From the NCBI GenBank assembly GCA_021151695.1, contig JAGKWU010000008.1, forward strand, positions 124,001-188,000: DNA of 64,000 nt, in the 5' to 3' direction. The translations under genes and the position numbers were made by a program. Origin of the DNA: Cellvibrionaceae bacterium (lineage in GTDB: Bacteria > Pseudomonadota > Gammaproteobacteria > Pseudomonadales > Cellvibrionaceae). The notes under the pieces are model-generated. The model made no database searches. It was given only the letters and a program-made list of their open reading frames with translations, and had not been told where the DNA came from. This document shows, one piece after another, positions 1 through 9,120 of this stretch. Every line of letters begins with the position of its first letter. Positions within the stretch are counted from its first letter, which is position 1.

Positions 1-1988
1 ACCAGATAGCTGAAGTTAGCACCCAGTAACTCGCTACCGGATGTGCCTCCACCGTTGTCCAGCAGGGTGAAAATGATACGGGTACTGTTGGACATGGCGA
101 CATAATTGCTGGTGGTATTGCTGGTTAACGTCGCCTCAGCGTTAAAGGTGGCATTGGTAAGCTTGAGCGAAGCATAGCCCTGGTTAGCCGGGGATATTCC
201 AAAGCCAACGGGAATATTACCGGAAAAGCTGTGAAGGCCACAGGTGGTGGCGCTTGAACTCGCTTGGGAAGACGCACTGGAGCTGGCCACTGATGAGCTG
301 GAGGAGGAACTGATACCACAATGGGCCAGGGCTTCCGCACTGATTGCCAGCGAATTCATGTTGTTGATGGCGGCGCTGGCAGTTTCGAACAGGTTAATGT
401 TTAACGTCGCATCACTGCCTGTCATGTTGTAGCCCAAGGATATGAGCAATTGTTCTCCCTGTTGCAAATCGCTAGTGGCCACCAACTGGTAGATAGCACG
501 CTGGCCATCAAAGAATTGTAATGTCGCTGTGCCATTGGCTGTGCTCAGCTCGGGCGCTGCGCCGGCAAAATTGGCGTCCAGCAAGGACAGGCTGACATAG
601 ATCTGGTTGCCAGCGGGTACGCCAATAGCCAGGCTGCTGCTACCGTTGAACAGCTTGGTGCTAGTGCAATCAGCCGTCGAACTGGAACTGCTGGAGCTTG
701 AAGAGGACGAGCTGGACGACGAACTTAGCAGTGTTTGGCCAGTGATAAAAATATTATCCAGGCTAATCAAGCTGCCCGCCGTTGGCTTTTTACCCTTGGC
801 ATCAAAGTAGAGGCCAACATAGGCGATATTGGACAGGTCAAACCCGGCGTCAGAACCGCTGAAGGCAGGCTGGTTGCTCGCGTTGGCCAGAGGTGTGCTA
901 ATGGTGCTCCAGCCATCTGCCTTAAGGCTGGCGGTGGCCAAAGGCGGGAACCAGGCGCGGCGGCCATTGGTATCCTGGTAGTAAAAGCCCAGCTGCATCT
1001 TGTTGTTGCGCACGTAGCTCTTGTCCAGATAGACCTGGGCGGAAATAGTCCCGTTGGTCAGCGCGCAAGACTGGAAACTGCTGTTGACAGAAGCTGCATA
1101 GCCAACCTTATCCTGGGCTGTAGTCCAGGCAGGCATTAAATGGCTAAGTGCAATAATCTGGCGCACCATGCCATTGAGGGTATTGGGCGAGCCGGCAAAA
1201 GAGGTAGTGCTAAATGGCAGGCCCCAGGTTTCAAAGCGCTCTTCATAGCAGTGCGCCACAGGTGCCGGTGCTGCCCCCTTGCCCTTCACCCAACGGATGT
1301 TGTCGAGCTGGAAACTCACACCATTTTGCTTGTTCCACTCCGGTAGTATCTGGAAGCCCATATTGACCTGTTCCAGCACCAAACCGCCCTCGGCCAATGC
1401 GGCGACGGGTACTTCGAGGGTTTTCCATTGATTTAGCGGTACTTTGGGCAATACGTAGTTATGGCTTTGGCAGGGATAACCACAATCCAGCAGTACTTCC
1501 AACTGGGGATTGAGTTTGCCGTAGTTGAGTACTTTGATGTCAAATACCAATTTACCGGTGGCGTAGTCACTCATATCGGCAGAGTCAGCTTTGGTGTAAA
1601 AGTGCACCAGCGCGTTGAAATCTTTATTATCGAGGAAGCTGACTTCTACAACTTTTTTGTGGGCGGTCTCAAGGGCGGAAGCAATACGCCAGCGGGCTAT
1701 CTGGCCCTTGGTGCCCTCAAAAACTTCACCTTGCACCTGATAGTCTTTGCGCTGTTCGTAAGCTGAAAAATCTTTCCAGGTGGGATCTACGCAATCAATA
1801 AATACATTGCCTGCAGAGCTTGCACAACTGCTGGAAGCACTGCTTTTGGATGAGCTGGAAGAGGTTTTCTTGGAGCTACTAACGCTTGAGCTGGATTTGC
1901 TTGAGCTACTACCGGTAGCAGCGACTGCGGTGGTGGATATTCCAAAGAGAAGAGATGCCGCTAATAGCAGCGAAAATTTCATTTTCAT
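1..1988 (-). CDS. Secreted polyserine-linker protein, C-terminus beyond window
   Basis: The frame is open from an ATG at 1988 to the window edge (662 codons visible, no stop), so the protein is partial. A second in-frame ATG lies 6 nt downstream. It begins with a signal peptide (hydrophobic core, probable cleavage after AVAA) and a Ser/Lys-rich linker. Two beta-sandwich-like modules of about 160-200 residues follow, the first ending near FQLDNIRW and the second near SLISLDNIFI. After these come further all-Ser linkers and another module. Polyserine linkers between modules are a hallmark of Cellvibrio and Saccharophagus carbohydrate-active enzymes and CBM proteins, and the modules resemble galactose-binding-like or CBM folds. 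No catalytic domain is recognisable in the visible part. Role in binding plant polysaccharide outside the cell is inferred. Confidence 0.75.
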   Translation of the reverse strand, partial: MKMKFSLLLAASLLFGISTTAVAATGSSSSKSSSSVSSSKKTSSSSSKSSASSSCASSAGNVFIDCVDPTWKDFSAYEQRKDYQVQGEVFEGTKGQIARWRIASALETAHKKVVEVSFLDNKDFNALVHFYTKADSADMSDYATGKLVFDIKVLNYGKLNPQLEVLLDCGYPCQSHNYVLPKVPLNQWKTLEVPVAALAEGGLVLEQVNMGFQILPEWNKQNGVSFQLDNIRWVKGKGAAPAPVAHCYEERFETWGLPFSTTSFAGSPNTLNGMVRQIIALSHLMPAWTTAQDKVGYAASVNSSFQSCALTNGTISAQVYLDKSYVRNNKMQLGFYYQDTNGRRAWFPPLATASLKADGWSTISTPLANASNQPAFSGSDAGFDLSNIAYVGLYFDAKGKKPTAGSLISLDNIFITGQTLLSSSSSSSSSSSSSSSSTADCTSTKLFNGSSSLAIGVPAGNQIYVSLSLLDANFAGAAPELSTANGTATLQFFDGQRAIYQLVATSDLQQGEQLLISLGYNMTGSDATLNINLFETASAAINNMNSLAISAEALAHCGISSSSSSSVASSSASSQASSSATTCGLHSFSGNIPVGFGISPANQGYASLKLTNATFNAEATLTSNTTSNYVAMSNSTRIIFTLLDNGGGTSGSELLGANFSYL

Positions 1989-2186
1989 GATTGAAGTCCA
2001 TAATTCCGTTAATGAGGACAGCTCAATCTGTCAGGCATTCCGTTTAATCCTGGATGCAACATTCCTGTTGGAGTTGATCAGTGTAATTGGAATCACATTG
2101 AACTGAAAAAGCGCCTTTAAGCGCCGGGCGGGATTCTATCACCCTTGAATGAAAAGTGTATGTTTTGTGGGCAAACGGTGAGGCGA

Positions 2187-2215
2187 AACAGGAGACCGGA
2201 TACCGATCTCCTGTT
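2187..2215 (-). terminator. Hairpin after the VWA gene (weak terminator candidate)
   Basis: There are 9-bp perfect arms (AACAGGAGA / TCTCCTGTT) around an 11-nt loop, just past the stop of the VWA lipoprotein gene. No strong T-run follows on the minus strand, so intrinsic termination is doubtful. The rest of 1989-2186 shows no gene and should hold the promoter of the polyserine protein. Confidence 0.35.
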
Positions 2216-2222
2216 CACTGGA

Positions 2223-3845
2223 TTATTTAGTGCCGGAGACGTTGGCAGGAGCAATATCGCCCGCCAACTTGATCAATCGGACAAACTCGGCCCGGTAGCC
2301 ATTGTCGTCACCGCCCAAGCCTGAACGAGCCAAGCTGGCCAGCTGCTCAGGGGAGTAGTTGCCGAGATAGTTACTATCGCGCAGATACATCCCAAAACCG
2401 GCAACGCTGGCCGCAAAGCGGAAGTCGGGGCTGGTTTGATCCAGCGAGGCTTTGGCGCTGCTGGCCAGGATGGGTTCTTCCAGCAATATGCTGGTGTCTT
2501 TGCCGGGCTGTTTATAGCGCAGGCGCAGGAAGGCGAGTTCTTTGCCGGCGTCAGTTGCGGGTTTGGTCGCCGCCGGTGTCTGATAACGATGTTGGTCGAT
2601 CAGTGTGGCTTTGCCGACGGGTGTTATCTCATAAAGTGCAGTCACAGTTTTGCCCGCACCTATTTCACCGGCATCCACTTTGTCGTTGTTAAAATCAGCC
2701 TCGTTCAGCAAACGGTTTTCGTAACCGAGCAAGCGGTATTCCGCCACTTGCGCCGGGTTGAATTCCACCTGCACTTTTACGTCGGCTGCCACTGTATTGA
2801 AGGTGGAGCTCATCTCCTCCAGCAAGACTTTGCGCGCTTCATCCACCGAATCTATGTAGGCGCTGTTGCCGTTACCTACGTCCGCGACCTGCTCCATCAT
2901 GTAGTCGTTGTAATTGCCGGTACCGAAGCCCAGGGTGCTGAGGGATATGCCGCTTTTACGCTCGGCGGCGACCATGTCCTTGAGTTGATCGACACCACTC
3001 AGGCCCACGTTAAAGTCGCCGTCAGTAGCCATCAAAATACGGTTGACGCCATTGGGAATGTAGCTGCTGCGCGCCATCTGGTACGCCAGTTTCATAGCGG
3101 CCTCACCGGCGGTACTGCCGCCTGCTTGCAGGCGATCTATGGCGGCGATGATTTTTTCATGCTGGTTGCCGGGGGTTGGCTCCAGCTCTACTTGTGTTCG
3201 ACCGGCGTAAACCACCAGCGAGATGCGGTCTTCGGCACGCAATTTTTTGGTGAGCATTTTGAGGCTGCTTTTCACCAGTGGCAGCTTGTCCTGCGATTCC
3301 ATGGAACCTGACACGTCTACCAAAAAGACCAGGTTACAGGGCGGCATCTCCGCCGCTTTCGCATCTACGGCCTGGATGCGCAGGCGCAGCAACTGGTGAT
3401 CGGGATTCCAGGGAGCAGGTGCCAGCTCGGTTTGTACGCTGAAAGGGTGTTCGGAGGTTTTTGCAGCTTTGGCGTAAGGGAAATAATTGATCAGCTCTTC
3501 GATGCGCACGGCGTCTTTTGGAGGCAGCTGTCCTTGCTTGAGCATGCGGCGGACATTGCTATAAGAGCCCGTATCTACATCAATACTGAAGGTAGAAACG
3601 GGTTCGCTTTGGACGGACTTAACGGGATTTTCGGTTTGGTGTTGGTAGTTTTCGCGGTTGGGTTCTGCCGTTTTCGCTGCCACTTCACGCAGTGCCATCA
3701 TCGGCATTGGCGCTGCGAGAGCTGGTGCTTCAACTGGCATGGCTGCTATAGGTGCAGGTTTTTTCTTATCGCTACTGGAGCATGCCAGCTCAAGGCCGGC
3801 GCAACTTATGGTGAGAGCTAAAACCGCTAGGCGCTGCATTTTCAT
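2223..3845 (-). CDS. VWA-domain lipoprotein (YfbK-like)
   Basis: This 540-residue protein is a predicted lipoprotein, with lipobox LELAC and the lipidated Cys at about residue 22. A Pro/Ala/Met-rich spacer follows, then a YfbK-type N-terminal domain (residues 80-160). The von Willebrand A domain has an intact MIDAS, DVSGS at 177-181, with ATDGDFNVG further on. The C-terminal part (about 370-540) matches the DUF3520-type tail of the YfbK family. VWA domains bind divalent metal and protein partners, so a periplasmic or envelope scaffold is likely, but the partner is unknown. The start has an AAAGGG element upstream. It lies 46 nt downstream of ubiA on the same strand and may be co-transcribed with it. 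Confidence 0.85.
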   Translation of the reverse strand: MKMQRLAVLALTISCAGLELACSSSDKKKPAPIAAMPVEAPALAAPMPMMALREVAAKTAEPNRENYQHQTENPVKSVQSEPVSTFSIDVDTGSYSNVRRMLKQGQLPPKDAVRIEELINYFPYAKAAKTSEHPFSVQTELAPAPWNPDHQLLRLRIQAVDAKAAEMPPCNLVFLVDVSGSMESQDKLPLVKSSLKMLTKKLRAEDRISLVVYAGRTQVELEPTPGNQHEKIIAAIDRLQAGGSTAGEAAMKLAYQMARSSYIPNGVNRILMATDGDFNVGLSGVDQLKDMVAAERKSGISLSTLGFGTGNYNDYMMEQVADVGNGNSAYIDSVDEARKVLLEEMSSTFNTVAADVKVQVEFNPAQVAEYRLLGYENRLLNEADFNNDKVDAGEIGAGKTVTALYEITPVGKATLIDQHRYQTPAATKPATDAGKELAFLRLRYKQPGKDTSILLEEPILASSAKASLDQTSPDFRFAASVAGFGMYLRDSNYLGNYSPEQLASLARSGLGGDDNGYRAEFVRLIKLAGDIAPANVSGTK

Positions 3846-3891
3846 CTGTGTGTTCCCTTTGAGCTGAAAGAGGAAGATGAGCTGAAGCGGT

Positions 3892-5451
3892 TTATTTGAG
3901 TGCGAGATCCCCCGCTATACCCACGAATATCGCCGCGCCAACCCAATTGTTGTTCAGGAAGGCTTTGAAACAAGCCTCGCGCTCACGATAGCGAATCAGA
4001 ACCTGCTGGTAGCTGAACAAACCGGCCGCTACAACCAGGCTTACGTAATAAACCCAACCCAGTTCCGCTGCCTTGCCCACCAGTACCATGGCGTAGAGCA
4101 TCATGGCTTGCAGGGTACCGGTGATGACGCGGTCTTGTTCGCCGAACAGGATAGCGGTGGATTTGACGCCTATTTTGAGGTCGTCGTCGCGGTCCACCAT
4201 GGCGTAGAAGGTGTCGTAAGCTACTGTCCAGAGCACCACTGCCAGGTAAATCACCCACATATTTTTATCCAGCTTGCCGATTTCAGCGGCGTAAGCCATG
4301 GGTATGCCCCAGGCGAAAGCGGCGCCCAGCACAACTTGGGGCAGATGGGTATGGCGCTTCATAAAGGGATAGCTGGCCGCCAGCAGCAAGCCGCCGACAG
4401 AGAGTTTGATGGTGAGCACATCGGTACAAAGTACCAGGCCGAAGGAGGCCAGGCAGAGCACGACAAACAGCGTCAATGCCTCGCGGCTGGTCACGGCACC
4501 GGTGGCCAGCGGGCGCTGGTTAGTGCGGGCGACACGGCCATCGATCTTGCGGTCGGCAAAGTCGTTGATTACGCAGCCGGCGGAGCGCATGAGCAGCACG
4601 CCGAGGGAGAATATCACCAGGTTCTTCAGGCTTGGGGTGCCTTTGGCCGCCAGCCAGAGTGCCCAGAGTGTGGGCCAGAGCAGCAACAAGGTACCTATTG
4701 GCTTATCAATACGCATCAAACGGATGTAATGGGGCAGTTTTTGCCGCAGCCCCTGGATAGCTGGCGGCAGAGAGGCGCGACGCGCGCCCTTGGTTGGACG
4801 TGCTTTAGCAACAGCTAGAGATGGTTCTGGCCCTGCCGAAGTAGTATCGGTTACGGCTGATAGGGGGGCTGCTTCTGTGGCTGACGCAGCTTCTAACGCG
4901 GGAATTCCGGTAATCGCGGCTGCAGCCAAAGGCGCCGGTTCCAGATCAGCTTCAACTGTGGAAACGGGTGCTTTTTTGGCTTTGGCGGCGGCAATTTTGG
5001 CCAGTTTGGCTTTGGCTTGCTTGGCCTTTTCGGCAGCCGCCTGCTGTTTGGCGAGCTGATCCTTATCTTCCGCTATCGTAGCGGTATCAGCAGACTTGTT
5101 GGTTTTGGCGGGCGATGCTTTGGCCGTGGCCGATTTGTCGCCAGCGGCTTTGGATTTGGCCGCCTCTGTCTTGGGTTTGGATACAGCGGCTTTGGCTTTA
5201 GGCGCAGCTGCTTTGGGCATAGTTGCTTTAGCCACCGTTGCTTTGGGTGCGGCCGCCTGGGCTTTCGGCTCAGCCGCCAGGGGCTTCGGTGCAGCTGTTT
5301 TTGGCTTGGATGCGTCCACTTTGGTAGAGGCAGGTTTACTCGCCGGCTTTGGCTTGGCGGCTGCTTTTCCTGCAGTGGGCGCCGCAGCCCTGGCTTTGGC
5401 TGGGGGGGCTTCTGGCGGTATACCCTGGGGCGGTTTCTGGTCGCTGGTCAT
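3892..5451 (-). CDS. ubiA: 4-hydroxybenzoate octaprenyltransferase with long N-terminal extension
   Basis: Residues about 235-519 form a complete UbiA prenyltransferase. This inner-membrane enzyme attaches the polyprenyl tail to 4-hydroxybenzoate in ubiquinone synthesis. The first Asp motif is NDFADRKID (296-304) and the second is the cluster at DRDDD (420-424), with many hydrophobic segments between. Residues 1-230 are an Ala/Lys/Pro-rich low-complexity tail resembling histone H1 C-terminal or AlgP-like sequences. Normal UbiA is about 290 residues, so this extension nearly doubles it. The start ATG overlaps the ubiC stop by 4 nt (ATGA), which fixes the long start unless internal initiation occurs. 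The prenyltransferase call is secure; the role of the extension is unknown. Confidence 0.93.
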   Translation of the reverse strand: MTSDQKPPQGIPPEAPPAKARAAAPTAGKAAAKPKPASKPASTKVDASKPKTAAPKPLAAEPKAQAAAPKATVAKATMPKAAAPKAKAAVSKPKTEAAKSKAAGDKSATAKASPAKTNKSADTATIAEDKDQLAKQQAAAEKAKQAKAKLAKIAAAKAKKAPVSTVEADLEPAPLAAAAITGIPALEAASATEAAPLSAVTDTTSAGPEPSLAVAKARPTKGARRASLPPAIQGLRQKLPHYIRLMRIDKPIGTLLLLWPTLWALWLAAKGTPSLKNLVIFSLGVLLMRSAGCVINDFADRKIDGRVARTNQRPLATGAVTSREALTLFVVLCLASFGLVLCTDVLTIKLSVGGLLLAASYPFMKRHTHLPQVVLGAAFAWGIPMAYAAEIGKLDKNMWVIYLAVVLWTVAYDTFYAMVDRDDDLKIGVKSTAILFGEQDRVITGTLQAMMLYAMVLVGKAAELGWVYYVSLVVAAGLFSYQQVLIRYREREACFKAFLNNNWVGAAIFVGIAGDLALK

Positions 5452-6017
5452 AGGTTCGGCTGCTGGTTCCGGGTGGGGGCTGCGCCGGGAAAGTCCGGCA
5501 AAAACACTTCGCTGACCAGCAGGGGTTTGCCATCCACATAAAAAATCGAGCGGCGGCCCCAGGCCTGCTGGTTGCCCAACAGTGTTTCTGGCAGGTAGGC
5601 ATCATGTCGGCTAATGAGGCTCAGGGCAATGGGGCTGCGCTGCAACTGTGGCTGGCTAAACAAAAATGCGCCCAGCGGCCGGTTGCCCTGTTTGCGCAGA
5701 TGGCGCAGGCGACCGGTCAGGCTGGACAGCGGCAATACGCTGCGGGCAAATACCCAATCCTGGCCGTGGCCCATTAGCACTACCTCGCGCACCAGACAGC
5801 GCTGATGCAGCTTGATGCCCAGTGCGCGAGCCTCGTCGCGGCTGGCGCGCGCGGGCAGCTGGCGCAGCACCTTGACCGCGAAATGGCCATGGCTGAGGTG
5901 GATTAATTTGGCGGTGAGAGAGCCTTTGTCGAGCAACCAGGGTTTGAGGGCGGTGGGGGCCTGATCGGCGCGGCGCGTCCAACGTATTTGGCGCCGAAAG
6001 TGTGAAAAAGTTGGCAA
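5448..6017 (-). CDS. ubiC: Chorismate lyase
   Basis: UbiC splits chorismate into 4-hydroxybenzoate and pyruvate, the first committed step of ubiquinone synthesis. The 189-residue product shows the family signature: the N-terminal WLLDKGSLT region, the central VREVVL...WVFARSVLP stretch with its conserved Arg, and the final RSPIALSLISR segment. The gene overlaps ubiA by 4 nt, so the two form an operon and UbiC product feeds UbiA directly. The start is a TTG at 6017 with a poor ribosome-binding site, and no better in-frame start is seen downstream before the conserved region. 4-Hydroxybenzoate is also a possible starter for the aryl-polyene cluster at 42-59 kb, which is an inference. Confidence 0.9.
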   Translation of the reverse strand: MPTFSHFRRQIRWTRRADQAPTALKPWLLDKGSLTAKLIHLSHGHFAVKVLRQLPARASRDEARALGIKLHQRCLVREVVLMGHGQDWVFARSVLPLSSLTGRLRHLRKQGNRPLGAFLFSQPQLQRSPIALSLISRHDAYLPETLLGNQQAWGRRSIFYVDGKPLLVSEVFLPDFPGAAPTRNQQPNL

Positions 6018-6215
6018 GCTGAAAAAACCCTAGGCTAAAGTGCAGAGAAGCTGGCATTCTAGCAGCCCCGTTTTGGAACTGGCAGAAGCCTGACCTGATT
6101 CGACCGACGACAGGGCCGGTTTTTGCCGTAGGATTTGGCGCTTTAGGGTGCCTACCGGTGGAATAACCTTCCGTCCGGGTAAGGTAACAACTCACTACAA
6201 TTAGAGATATCACTC

Positions 6216-6491
6216 ATGAACAAGTCTGATCTGGTTACCGCTGTGGCTGCACAAGCGGACATCACTAAAGATAAAGCTGACGCCGCGGTATCGGCGATTA
6301 TCGAACAAATCACCAACGCGCTGAGCCGCGACGAGAGTGTGACCCTGGTAGGTTTTGGCACTTTCAGCCAGAGCCACCGCGCCGCTCGCACTGGTCGCAA
6401 TCCGCAAACTGGTGCCGAGATCAATATCGCAGCATCCAACAGCGTGAACTTCAAACCAGGTAAAGCGCTGAAAGATTCGGTAAACGGCTAA
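6216..6491 (+). CDS. hup: HU-family DNA-binding protein
   Basis: This is a 91-residue HU/IHF-family nucleoid protein. It starts MNKSDLV, has the dimerisation helices and core VTLVGFGTFS, and carries the DNA-binding beta-arm around RTGRNPQTGAEI with the conserved NPQTG turn. It ends at the usual FKPGKALK. HU dimers bend DNA and compact the nucleoid. The gene is monocistronic, divergent from ubiC and followed by a strong terminator. A TACAAT -10-like element lies about 20 nt before the start codon. A beta-type HU (hupB) is most likely, but alpha/beta subtype cannot be decided by eye. Confidence 0.95.
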   Translation: MNKSDLVTAVAAQADITKDKADAAVSAIIEQITNALSRDESVTLVGFGTFSQSHRAARTGRNPQTGAEINIAASNSVNFKPGKALKDSVNG

Positions 6492-6510
6492 TCAGCTCTT
6501 ACCCATCCAT

Positions 6511-6539
6511 AAAAAAGGACGCATTTGCGTCCTTTTTTT
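6511..6539. terminator. Bidirectional intrinsic terminator between hup and the lipoprotein gene
   Basis: The perfect stem AAGGACGC / GCGTCCTT has a 3-4 nt loop, flanked by an A-run on the left and seven T's on the right. It can end hup transcription on the plus strand and the convergent lipoprotein gene on the minus strand. Confidence 0.93.
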
Positions 6540-6561
6540 GTTTCTTGTTTAGCCGTCAGCT

Positions 6562-8886
6562 TTACTCCGTGGCGTAGATGTATAGCGTCTGGTCTTCGCC
6601 AATAGCACCTTCGAAATAGATAAGCGCTTTACTGTCCGAGGTGTAAAACCAGGACTTACCTTTACTTGGAGAGAAGCTATTCGGCTGGGAGTGGCTGGCC
6701 ACCAGGCTTTGGTCGGCGCGGTAGACTTCCAGTTTATTGGCACCGCCATAGCTCACGCTGTAGAGCGCAAAGCGGCCATCGTCACCCATGATGATTCCCG
6801 GTGGGCTGCCCTCGTAAGCTTCGTCGGCAACCAGGTTGCCGTGCAGCTCGGTGAAACCAGGCCTGTTTTGGTCATCCACATCGACTTTGTAGATCAGCAG
6901 GTTCCTGCTACCGGTCTGTGTCCAAGGTCTGTTCAGCACACCCAGGTACTTGCCGTTATTGGACACATTCGCGATTTTGTAGCCGCTGAGACTAATGCCG
7001 CCAAGGATGTAGGAGCGCTTGAATTCCCCGGTCAGATAGTCGTAGTCGTAGTGGATATAGCCGATGGTGTCCGACCCGGCCGCAAGGGAGAATTCACCGC
7101 TTGGCGATGGAAATGCGTCGCCGGAGTAGCCGGAATACACCAGTAAATTGCCGTTAAATGCATCGAACAGCCCGAACCCATCGCTCACCATGTCTTTGCC
7201 ACTGATACGGGCATAAAGCGCGCGCTCAAGGCTATTGTTATTCATCGGGGCGATGGAATAGCTGCTGAAATCCTTGAGATTGATAATGATCAGGCGCCCG
7301 GAATAGACGTTACGGTCGTAGCTGAGGCCAAACATATATTGACCGTCATCGCTAATCACCAGGGAGCTTACGGGATACTCTTTGATTTCCAGCGTTTTTT
7401 CCACGCTGCGGGTGGCGAGGTTGTACTTGGTGATTATCTTGCCGCTATCTTCCCCATTGCCTATGTAGATATAGGGACCCAATTTATCGCGCACAGCAAA
7501 GGCCTCGCGAGGCAGGGTGCTGGCTGCACCGAAGATTAGTGGAGCGCCGGATTTATAATAACCAACATAAACTTTGGTGGGCACCACGGCCTTGTTATCA
7601 GGTTGGCTCAGGGCGATTTCGGCGGTTTGGAAGCCCTGTGGGAGTGCGCCTGCGTTCAGATGGAACTGCACCTTGCTATCGGCCACTGAATCTATGGTCA
7701 GCCAGCTGGAGTTAGACACCACCTGGGTATTGCTATTGGTGGGGGTGTTGATCCAGAAGTCACCCTCGTGGGCCTGGTTGGTTCCATAGTCTGAAAAAGC
7801 AAAAGCCGCCTGGCTGGCTTGCATACGGGTTTGCTGGTAGGGGAAATTAACCTTGATATCGCGCTCAACCTTGCCGCCGGGCAAGTCTGCCTGGACGTGG
7901 ATCTGGCCACTTAAGATGCCGTCTTGTTCCGGGAACTTGCTTGCATCTACGTAGACTTGCAGCTTGTCTTTGCCAGTGACGCCAGTCAGGCTTTTAGCCG
8001 ATAACCACGCCGGCAGCGTCGCTGTCCAGGTTAGCGGAATGTTGTTGGTATTCAGATCAATATCCACGGGCTCCAGTGATTTGCCCAAGACCTGGTTGGG
8101 GAAGTTGATATCCAGATTGGTGGTGCTGAAGTCGGGCGCTGTGAGGACGAAGTTCAGCGTTTTGACTACTTTTTCGCCTGTGTCTGCAGTGAATACTACC
8201 TCGACATTTTTGGTGTTTACGGGGGTTTTGAGCGGGTCGTAGCTGACCGTGATGGACTTGTTGCCTGTACCCGTATCAGCGCTGAACGTCAGGCCGGCAA
8301 AGGCGGATGAGACGGTCCATTTTTTGGCAAAGGACTCTATCAAAAACTCCGCCGTGCGCGGGGTATCGCCCCAAAGTCCAGCAATGTCACCTGTGTAAGC
8401 GGTAACGGCGAAGCCATCCTGTTGCTTCATGGTGATCACAATATCTTTGGTGACGTACTTGCTGCCGTCTTCTTTCCCGGTCACCAATCTCAGGCGCTGG
8501 GTATAGGTTCTGGCCTCTGTAAAACTGTAATTCACACTGAGGTTCAGGTTGGCGGTGGTGGACGATGTAGCCACCAGGCTGACGCCCAGGTGGCTATCAA
8601 GTGTCTCGCCAGGAAGAGAGCCTGCAATCAGGCCATCACCTGAATAGGTCACTTTGATGGTTGCGATACCGGTTGAACCTTTGAAGGGCACATCGAAGTC
8701 CACGCTGGTTTTATCAACGCTGATGGAGTAAGCCCCGTTTTTTACTGTCCCTGTCTCACTGGAGCTGCTGGCTTGATTTCCGCCGCCTCCACCAGAACCT
8801 CCGCCCCCTCCGCCGCCACAGGAGGCCAAGAGTAAAACTGCCAAAAACGCAGCAAAAATCTGTCCTGCGCCCTTAAAAACCTTCAT
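6562..8886 (-). CDS. Large lipoprotein: Gly-rich tether, Ig/BACON-like domains, beta-propeller
   Basis: The protein has 774 residues from the ATG at 8886, which has GGAG 6 nt upstream; an ATG at 8898 is in frame but lacks a site. A lipoprotein signal (LLASC) is followed by a run of Gly and a Ser-rich stretch, a flexible surface tether. Residues about 50-420 contain three or four beta-rich repeats (for example SITVSYDPLK and LQVYVDASKF) that resemble BACON/Ig-like domains. The C-terminal 330 residues look like a YVTN-type beta-propeller (repeated IIKYNLATR- and SDDGQYM-like blades). No catalytic motif is visible. A cell-surface binding or adhesion role is inferred. It is monocistronic and converges on hup. 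Confidence 0.75.
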   Translation of the reverse strand: MKVFKGAGQIFAAFLAVLLLASCGGGGGGGSGGGGGNQASSSSETGTVKNGAYSISVDKTSVDFDVPFKGSTGIATIKVTYSGDGLIAGSLPGETLDSHLGVSLVATSSTTANLNLSVNYSFTEARTYTQRLRLVTGKEDGSKYVTKDIVITMKQQDGFAVTAYTGDIAGLWGDTPRTAEFLIESFAKKWTVSSAFAGLTFSADTGTGNKSITVSYDPLKTPVNTKNVEVVFTADTGEKVVKTLNFVLTAPDFSTTNLDINFPNQVLGKSLEPVDIDLNTNNIPLTWTATLPAWLSAKSLTGVTGKDKLQVYVDASKFPEQDGILSGQIHVQADLPGGKVERDIKVNFPYQQTRMQASQAAFAFSDYGTNQAHEGDFWINTPTNSNTQVVSNSSWLTIDSVADSKVQFHLNAGALPQGFQTAEIALSQPDNKAVVPTKVYVGYYKSGAPLIFGAASTLPREAFAVRDKLGPYIYIGNGEDSGKIITKYNLATRSVEKTLEIKEYPVSSLVISDDGQYMFGLSYDRNVYSGRLIIINLKDFSSYSIAPMNNNSLERALYARISGKDMVSDGFGLFDAFNGNLLVYSGYSGDAFPSPSGEFSLAAGSDTIGYIHYDYDYLTGEFKRSYILGGISLSGYKIANVSNNGKYLGVLNRPWTQTGSRNLLIYKVDVDDQNRPGFTELHGNLVADEAYEGSPPGIIMGDDGRFALYSVSYGGANKLEVYRADQSLVASHSQPNSFSPSKGKSWFYTSDSKALIYFEGAIGEDQTLYIYATE

Positions 8887-9120
8887 ATGTATCTCCATTT
8901 GTCGTAGTTATGTTGATTTGCGCGCTCGCTGAAGCGGTGCGCACGGTACAGAATTTGCCCAGCTTGGGCAATTAGGAACACTGGATGAGTGATGTAAAGA
9001 TCTAAGCGAGAGCCCCTAAGCAGGAGACACGGAGCTGTGGTCTAACCTCCATGTAACGGGCGCAATGGGCAGCGGGGAGATCAGGGCCAGAGTGGCCCTG
9101 TTGAAGAGATGTGAGGCTGG

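Noticed and set aside
2436..3311. Open frame antisense to the VWA lipoprotein gene
   Set aside because: It is a shadow of the VWA frame; the translation is low in recognisable motifs and has no start signal.
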